Origin: an uncultured Acetobacteraceae bacterium
GTDB taxonomy: Bacteria > Pseudomonadota > Alphaproteobacteria > Acetobacterales > Acetobacteraceae
DNA length: 64,000 nt
Assembly: GCA_903918195.1 (NCBI GenBank)
Contig: CAIXDS010000189.1
Span: forward strand, 24,391 to 88,390
Reading direction: 5' to 3'
Part shown: positions 59,367 to 64,000 of the stretch, one piece after another
Layout of the letters: every line of letters begins with the position of its first letter
Position numbering within the stretch: the first letter of the stretch is position 1
The notes under the pieces: model-generated
Databases searched by the model: none
Told to the model about the DNA's origin: nothing
What the model saw: the letters and a program-made list of their open reading frames with translations, nothing else
Translations under genes and position numbers: made by a program

Positions 59367-60206
59367 ATGGCGTTGCGCCTGTCCGCCCACATGACCGTGA
59401 TGCAGAACGCCGCCGCGCGCGCTGCCAAACGTCTGCTGCGCGACTTCAACGAGGTCGAGCAGTTGCAGGTGAGCATGAAAGGCCCCGGCGACTTCGTCAG
59501 CCAGGCCGATCTGCGCGCCGAGCAGATATTGCGCGACGACCTCAACAAGGCCCGGCCCGGCTATGCCTTCCTGTTCGAGGAATCCGGCGCCTCCGGCAGC
59601 GACAACTGGACCTGGCGCTGGGTGGTGGACCCGCTCGACGGCACCAGCAATTTCCTGCACGGCATCCCGCATTGGGCGATTTCCATCGGGCTGGAGCACC
59701 GCCTGCCCGACGGCGGCAGCGAGCTGGCCGCCGGGCTGGTCTATGCGCCGGCCGTCGATGAGATGTTCTGGGCGGAAAAGGGCGGCGGCGCCTTCCTCAA
59801 CGACCGCCGCCTGCGCGTCTCCGCCCGCCGTGACCTCAAGGAAGCCATCTTCGCCACCGGCATCCCGTTCGCCGCGGTGGCGCCGCGCCACCGGCTGGCC
59901 TTCGCCCGCACGCTCGGCGTGCTGATGCCGCAGGTGGCCGGCATCCGCCGGTTCGGCGCGGCGGCGCTCGACCTCGCCTGGACCGCGGCCGGCCGCTACG
60001 ACGGCTTCTGGGAGTTCGGACTGAAGCCATGGGACATCGCCGCCGGGCTGCTGATCGTGCGCGAGGCCGGCGGCTACGTGACCGACCCGCAGGGCGGCGA
60101 CCCGCGGATCAGCGGCGACGTGGTGGCGGCCAACCCGCATCTGCACGCCGCCCTGCGCGAGGCCGCCGCGAACGGGCTGGCGGCCGGCGAGGCGAGGGCG
60201 TCCTGA
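59367..60206 (+). CDS. suhB: Inositol monophosphatase family protein
   Basis: The 279-aa protein shows the Mg2+-binding motifs of the family: FVSQADLRAEQIL, LFEESGA, WVVDPLDGTSNFLHGIPHW (the DPLDGT motif at residues ~88-93) and LKPWDIAAGLLIVREAGGYV. SuhB-type phosphatases act on inositol-1-phosphate and also assist rRNA antitermination in E. coli. It directly follows efp, a linkage I remember from related genomes. Confidence 0.9.
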   Translation: MALRLSAHMTVMQNAAARAAKRLLRDFNEVEQLQVSMKGPGDFVSQADLRAEQILRDDLNKARPGYAFLFEESGASGSDNWTWRWVVDPLDGTSNFLHGIPHWAISIGLEHRLPDGGSELAAGLVYAPAVDEMFWAEKGGGAFLNDRRLRVSARRDLKEAIFATGIPFAAVAPRHRLAFARTLGVLMPQVAGIRRFGAAALDLAWTAAGRYDGFWEFGLKPWDIAAGLLIVREAGGYVTDPQGGDPRISGDVVAANPHLHAALREAAANGLAAGEARAS

Positions 60207-60267
60207 ACGCCGCCCTCACCGGCCTGCGTTGAGCATCGATTGCCCTTCAGCTAGGGTGGCTGGACCC

Positions 60268-61317
60268 ATGCGAATACATTCCATCGTCCTAGCCCTCGCC
60301 TGCGCCGGCACGATCGCGTTCGTGCCGCGGTTCGCCGCTGCCCAGGCCAGCATGGATCAGCGCGCGCTCGAGCCGTTGCAGAAATCCACGCAGAAATCCA
60401 CGCCCAGCCCGGAGCCGGCCAAGCCCGCCAAGCCGCCGCACAAGCACCCGGCCCACCCGGCGCCGTCGCACCCCTCCGCAACGACGCACGCCACCGGCAA
60501 GTCCACGGCCAAGCCGGCGGCGGCGACTCCGAATGCCGCGTCCCACCCGGCCGCGCCCGTTGCAGCCTCCACCCCACCGGCCGCAATCGCCATCGCAGCG
60601 CCCGTTCCAGCGGCCCCCGCCCCAGCTGCACCTGTCCCACCTGCCCCCGTCCCAGCGGCCCCCATCGCAACCCCCACCCCGCCTGCCGCCGCCCCCGTCG
60701 CCCCCCCTGCCACCGTCGCCCCCCCTGCCGCCGTTGCCGCGCCCGCCCCGGCGGCGCCGCCGCCACAGGTTCGGGTGTCGCCGGTGCCGCCCCCGGCTCG
60801 CGCCCCGACCGGGGCGCCACAGGTTCGGGTTCCGCTCACGCCCCCGCCGGCACCGCACGTGCCGCCGCCGCTGATCGTTCCGATCCGCCCGCCGGCCCCG
60901 CCCGCGCCGGCCCCGGTCGCCGCCGACGCCCCCGGCGCCGCGGCGAAAATCCAGGGCGGGCTGCGGGTCACCTTCGGCGAAGGCCGCGCCGACCTGAACC
61001 CGGGCACCGAATCGGCGCTGCGCACGCTCGCGAAAGGCGCCCCCGCCGAGACCGCCTTCACCGTGGTCGCCTTCGCCCCCGGCACCCCGGAAGACCCTTC
61101 CACCCCGCGGCGCCTCTCGCTCTCGCGTGCCCTGACGGCGCGGTCCGCGCTGATCGCCGCGGGCATCCCCTCCGTGCGGGTTTACGTGAAGGCCCTCGGC
61201 GCCAGCCGCGGCGTGGAGGAGGGCCCGGCCGATCGCGTCGATATCATCCTCGAGGCCCCAACCCCTCCGGCTCCCACAACACCGGCCCCCACAACACCGG
61301 TAAAATCGGCCCCATGA
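60268..61317 (+). CDS. OmpA-like domain protein with long proline/alanine linker
   Basis: The 349-aa product has a signal peptide (MRIHSIVLALACAGTIAFVP, cleavage near AAAQA). A ~180-residue Pro/Ala/Lys-rich linker follows (residues ~30-220), then a C-terminal domain with LRVTFGEGRADLNPGTESALRTLAKG, PSTPRRLSLSRALTARSALIAAGI and VRVYVKALGASRG, which is an OmpA-like (peptidoglycan-associated) fold. It probably spans the periplasm to the wall. The start at 60268 is preferred over 60229 because it begins the signal peptide. Its stop overlaps the next gene (ATGA). Confidence 0.78.
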   Translation: MRIHSIVLALACAGTIAFVPRFAAAQASMDQRALEPLQKSTQKSTPSPEPAKPAKPPHKHPAHPAPSHPSATTHATGKSTAKPAAATPNAASHPAAPVAASTPPAAIAIAAPVPAAPAPAAPVPPAPVPAAPIATPTPPAAAPVAPPATVAPPAAVAAPAPAAPPPQVRVSPVPPPARAPTGAPQVRVPLTPPPAPHVPPPLIVPIRPPAPPAPAPVAADAPGAAAKIQGGLRVTFGEGRADLNPGTESALRTLAKGAPAETAFTVVAFAPGTPEDPSTPRRLSLSRALTARSALIAAGIPSVRVYVKALGASRGVEEGPADRVDIILEAPTPPAPTTPAPTTPVKSAP

Positions 61318-62486
61318 CCCGCCCGACCACCTATCTGCTGCGCATGCTGGCCTTCCTGGCCGCGGTGCTTGTCCTGGCCGGTCTGCTGGGGCAGCCGCTG
61401 GTGGTCGCCTTCATGGCCAACCCGCTGCTCAACGGCCTCATCCTGCTGGTGCTGTTTCTCGGCATCACCTGGAACATGCGCCAGGTCACCCGCCTCTCCC
61501 CGGAGGTCACCTGGCTGGAGACCTTCCAGAAGGCGCGCCCCCGCCTGGCCAATCTGCCGGCGCCGCGGCTGCTGGCGCCGATGGCCAACATGATGGCCGC
61601 CCGCGCCGCCAAGGCGCGTGAGGCCGGCAGCAACGCCAGCGACCGGTTCACCATCTCCGCCCCGGCGATGCGCTCGCTGCTCGACAGCATTGCCAGCCGG
61701 CTCGACGAATCGCGCGAGTTGTCGCGCTACATGACCGGCCTGCTGATCTTCCTGGGCCTGCTCGGCACGTTCTGGGGGCTGCTGCTCACGGTCTCCTCGG
61801 TGGGCGACGTCATCACCTCGATGTCGGTCGGCTCGGGCGACATCAACGCCCTGTTCGAGCAGCTCAAATCCGGCCTCGCGCGGCCGCTCAAGGGCATGGG
61901 CACGGCGTTCTCCTGCTCCATGCTCGGCCTGTCCGGCGCGCTGGTGCTGGGCTTCCTCGACCTCACCGCGGGTCAGGCGCAGAACCGGTTCTTCAACGAA
62001 CTGGAGGAATGGCTGGCCGGCATCACCCGGCTGACATCGGGCGTGCTCGGCAGTGAAGGGGAAGGCTCGGTGCCGGTGTATGTGCAGGCGCTGCTGGAAC
62101 AGACCGCCGAGAACATGGAGAACCTGCAGTTCATCCTCGCCCGCGGCGAGGACGGGCGGAATCAGGCCAACCAGGCCATGGTCAGCCTGACCGAACGCAT
62201 CGCCACCCTGTCGGAGTCGATGCGCGCCAGCCAGCAACTGATGCTGCACATCGCCGAAGGCCAGCAGGCGATCGCCCCCGCCCTGGCCCGGCTCGGCGAT
62301 CTGCAGACGCCGGAACACGGCCATGAGGAGGTGATGCGCGCCCATCTGCGCAACATCGAACTCTACCTGCAGCGCCTGCTCACCGAATCCGAGCAGGGCC
62401 GCGCCCAGAGCACCGCGGAACTGCGCAACGACATCCGTATTCTCACCCGCACCATCGCCGCCCTCGCCGAGGAGCCGCCGCGGTGA
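61314..62486 (+). CDS. MotA/TolQ/ExbB-type proton-channel family protein
   Basis: The 390-aa protein has two N-terminal helices (~residues 8-48), a long cytoplasmic loop, then two helices in a MotA/TolQ-like domain (TGLLIFLGLLGTFWGLLLTVSSVGDVI, ~140-167, and LKGMGTAFSCSMLGLSGALVLGFLDLTAGQAQNRFFNELEEWL, ~190-232). A C-terminal helical/coiled part runs to about residue 385. The G-TFWGL and the SMLGL-ALVLGF segment match proton-driven stators. Together with its neighbours it should use the proton gradient to act across the envelope. The ATGA overlap couples it to the OmpA-like gene. Confidence 0.85.
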   Translation: MTRPTTYLLRMLAFLAAVLVLAGLLGQPLVVAFMANPLLNGLILLVLFLGITWNMRQVTRLSPEVTWLETFQKARPRLANLPAPRLLAPMANMMAARAAKAREAGSNASDRFTISAPAMRSLLDSIASRLDESRELSRYMTGLLIFLGLLGTFWGLLLTVSSVGDVITSMSVGSGDINALFEQLKSGLARPLKGMGTAFSCSMLGLSGALVLGFLDLTAGQAQNRFFNELEEWLAGITRLTSGVLGSEGEGSVPVYVQALLEQTAENMENLQFILARGEDGRNQANQAMVSLTERIATLSESMRASQQLMLHIAEGQQAIAPALARLGDLQTPEHGHEEVMRAHLRNIELYLQRLLTESEQGRAQSTAELRNDIRILTRTIAALAEEPPR

Positions 62487-62500
62487 GCGGGGCCTGACCG

Positions 62501-63865
62501 ATGGCGCTGCGCCGCCGCTCCGGCAATAACGACAGCCTGAATGCCTGGCCCGGCTATGTGGACGCGTTGTCCACCTTGCTCATGGTCATCATTTTCGTGC
62601 TGCTGGTCTTCGTGCTGGCGCAGGCCTTCCTGTCGGTGGCGCTGAGCGGGCGCGATCAGGCGCTCGAACGGCTGAACCGGCAGATGGCCGAATTGTCCGA
62701 GATGCTGGCGTTGGAGCGCGGGCAATCGACCGATTTGCGGCTGTCGCTCGCGCAGGTAAATCGCGACCTGCAGGCCGCCGCCACCGCCCGCGACCAGTTG
62801 GCCCAGCAACTGGCCGCGCTGCAAGCCGACCAGGACAAGCTGACGGCGGAGCGGGACGCGCTCAGGACCGAGCGTGACCGGCTGTCGGCGCGGCTGGCCG
62901 ATGCGGCGCTGCAGACCCAGGCGGCGCAGTCGCGCGCCGAGGACCTCACCGGACAGCTCGCCGAGGCGGCAAAGCGCACCGAGGCGCTGGCCCAGGAAAC
63001 CGCCTCCGCGGTAGCGCCTTTGGCCGAGGCGCGGCGGCAACTGGCCGAGGCAACCCGCCAGGCGGACGCCAGGGCCACGGAAATGGCCAGTCTGGCCGAG
63101 CAGGTGCGGACCCTGACGGCGCTGCGCGACGATCTGGAAAAACAGGCCCGCGACGCCGCCGCACGCGCCACCACAGAGGCCGACGCGCACGCCGCGGCGG
63201 TGACCCAACTGGCCGAGGAAAAGCGGCTCGGCGATACCGCGCGCGCCCAACTGGCGCTGCTGAACAAGCAGCTCGACGAATTGCGGGCGCAACTGACCGG
63301 GCTGCAGAAGGCGCTCGATCTGGCCGACGTTTCAGGCCGCGACAAAGACGCCAAAATCGCCGACCTGGGCAACCAGTTGAACGCGGCGCTGGCAAAGAAG
63401 GTGGAAGAACTGCAGCGCTACCGCAGCGAGTTTTTCGGCAAGCTGCGCGAGGTGCTGGCCAACCGGCCCGGCATCCAGGTGGTCGGCGACCGGTTCGTGT
63501 TCCAGAGTGAGGTGCTGTTCCCGGTGGGCAGCGCCGAACTGACCAATGCCGGCGCCGACGAGGTCAACAAGCTGGCCGAAACGCTGAAGCAGATCAGCGT
63601 GCAGATCCCCAAGGACGTTCACTGGGTGCTGCGGGTGGACGGGCATGCCGACCGCCAGCGCATCGAGGCCGGGCGCTGGGGCAGCAACTGGGAGCTTTCG
63701 GCCGGGCGGGCCATCACCGTCATCAAGCTGCTGGTCGCCGACGGCATTCCGCCGAACCGGCTGGCCGCCACCGGGTTTGCCGACAACCAGCCGCTCGACC
63801 CGGCTGATACGCCGGAAGCCTATGCCAAAAACCGGCGCATTGAGCTGCGGCTGACCGATCGGTGA
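62501..63865 (+). CDS. MotB-like coiled-coil protein with C-terminal OmpA domain
   Basis: The 454-aa protein begins with one membrane helix (AWPGYVDALSTLLMVIIFVLLVFVLAQAFL, residues ~14-43). Its PGYVDALSTLL segment, with an Asp at the helix start, is typical of MotB/ExbD-type stator partners. Residues ~50-300 are an uninterrupted coiled coil with many A/L/Q/E heptads. The C-terminal ~150 residues are an OmpA-like peptidoglycan-binding domain (VLFPVGSAELTNAGADEVNKL, then HADRQ, NWELSAGRAITVIKLL and AYAKNRRIELRLTDR). It is a likely partner of the MotA-like protein 14 bases upstream. Confidence 0.88.
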   Translation: MALRRRSGNNDSLNAWPGYVDALSTLLMVIIFVLLVFVLAQAFLSVALSGRDQALERLNRQMAELSEMLALERGQSTDLRLSLAQVNRDLQAAATARDQLAQQLAALQADQDKLTAERDALRTERDRLSARLADAALQTQAAQSRAEDLTGQLAEAAKRTEALAQETASAVAPLAEARRQLAEATRQADARATEMASLAEQVRTLTALRDDLEKQARDAAARATTEADAHAAAVTQLAEEKRLGDTARAQLALLNKQLDELRAQLTGLQKALDLADVSGRDKDAKIADLGNQLNAALAKKVEELQRYRSEFFGKLREVLANRPGIQVVGDRFVFQSEVLFPVGSAELTNAGADEVNKLAETLKQISVQIPKDVHWVLRVDGHADRQRIEAGRWGSNWELSAGRAITVIKLLVADGIPPNRLAATGFADNQPLDPADTPEAYAKNRRIELRLTDR

Positions 63866-63867
63866 GA

Positions 63868-64000
63868 AGGAAGGCCAGGGCTCTGCCCTGGACCCGCTAA
63901 GGGCGGAGCCCTTAGAACCCATTCGTTTAGAGGGTCTTGGGAAAGAGGGGGGTGAGGAGATGCATCGGCTCCTCCTCACCCCCCTCTTTCCCAAGACCCT
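63868..64000. repeat. Large palindromic element, cut by the window end
   Basis: Directly after the stop codon it reads AAGGAAGGCCAGGGCTCTGC, then CCTGG, AAGGGC-gga-GCCCTT and the arms AGGGTCTTGGGAAAGAG and CTCTTTCCCAAGACCCT around a GATGCATCGG centre (about 63959-63968). The left half matches the element at 30649. The right arm is incomplete because the window ends. Confidence 0.85.

Noticed and set aside
61314..63865. Zorya-type anti-phage system (MotA/MotB-like pair)
   Set aside because: No ZorC/ZorD/ZorE genes follow, and the pair is linked to an OmpA-like gene and efp-suhB, which looks like a core envelope unit.

Overview
The window is about 70% GC and reads as a chromosomal segment of an alphaproteobacterium, most likely Rhodospirillales and probably Acetobacteraceae. 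This is inferred from gene content and from the order aspS / rnd / ppx / ppk1 / hdaA / AI-2E transporter / CDP-alcohol phosphatidyltransferase / purM-purN, which I remember as characteristic of that group. No 16S gene is present, so genus and species cannot be named.

Layout: 0-13.3 kb is housekeeping on the plus strand: glyQ-glyS, ppdK, a GT2-type glycosyltransferase, a small secreted protein, secD-secF, an EAL-domain protein and an EcsC-family protein, preceded by a DUF2076 gene and a cut thioesterase gene on the minus strand. 13.3-16 kb is an accessory patch. It holds a very unusual tRNA gene (tRNA-Leu body, long variable arm, encoded CCA, but a UGG proline anticodon), an unrecognised 165-aa protein, a small ORF interrupted by an amber codon, a 62-aa protein and a ParD/ParE-type toxin-antitoxin pair. 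16-27.3 kb carries an iron alcohol dehydrogenase, an SDR, the complete cbb3 oxidase set (ccoNOQP and ccoGHIS, all minus strand) and a divergent SafE-type copper/maturation protein, with an FNR/FixK-like box between the two transcription units. 27.3-38.6 kb has a GT61 glycosyltransferase, an acyl-CoA dehydrogenase, a large glycine-rich repeat protein, a DUF1445 enzyme, a phage-like cassette (DUF6362, a small HTH protein, a divergent XRE repressor) and a beta-repeat surface protein. 38.6-55.7 kb returns to core genes: a methyltransferase, TetR-MFS, EipB, aspS, corA, rnd, polyphosphate metabolism (ppx, ppk1), hdaA, an AI-2E family transporter, a phospholipid synthase, purM-purN and ndk. 55.7-58.7 kb is a second foreign patch: an AT-rich acyltransferase and tandem Uma2 genes, one broken. 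58.7-64 kb holds efp, suhB and a three-gene envelope motor-like unit (OmpA-like, MotA/TolQ-like, coiled-coil OmpA).

Palindromic elements with the core CCAGGGC-n-GCCCTGG recur at six places, each directly 3' of a stop codon and in the same orientation relative to that gene. One of them lies inside the reading frame of ccoI, where it encodes most of the N-terminal 30 residues.

Other points: glyS carries a block of foreign-looking codon use; purN runs without a stop codon into a DUF29 domain; and the only plausible start of full-length hdaA is a CTG codon with a good Shine-Dalgarno sequence. The tRNA is the strongest candidate for something undescribed. If it is charged with leucine it would read proline CCN codons as leucine.
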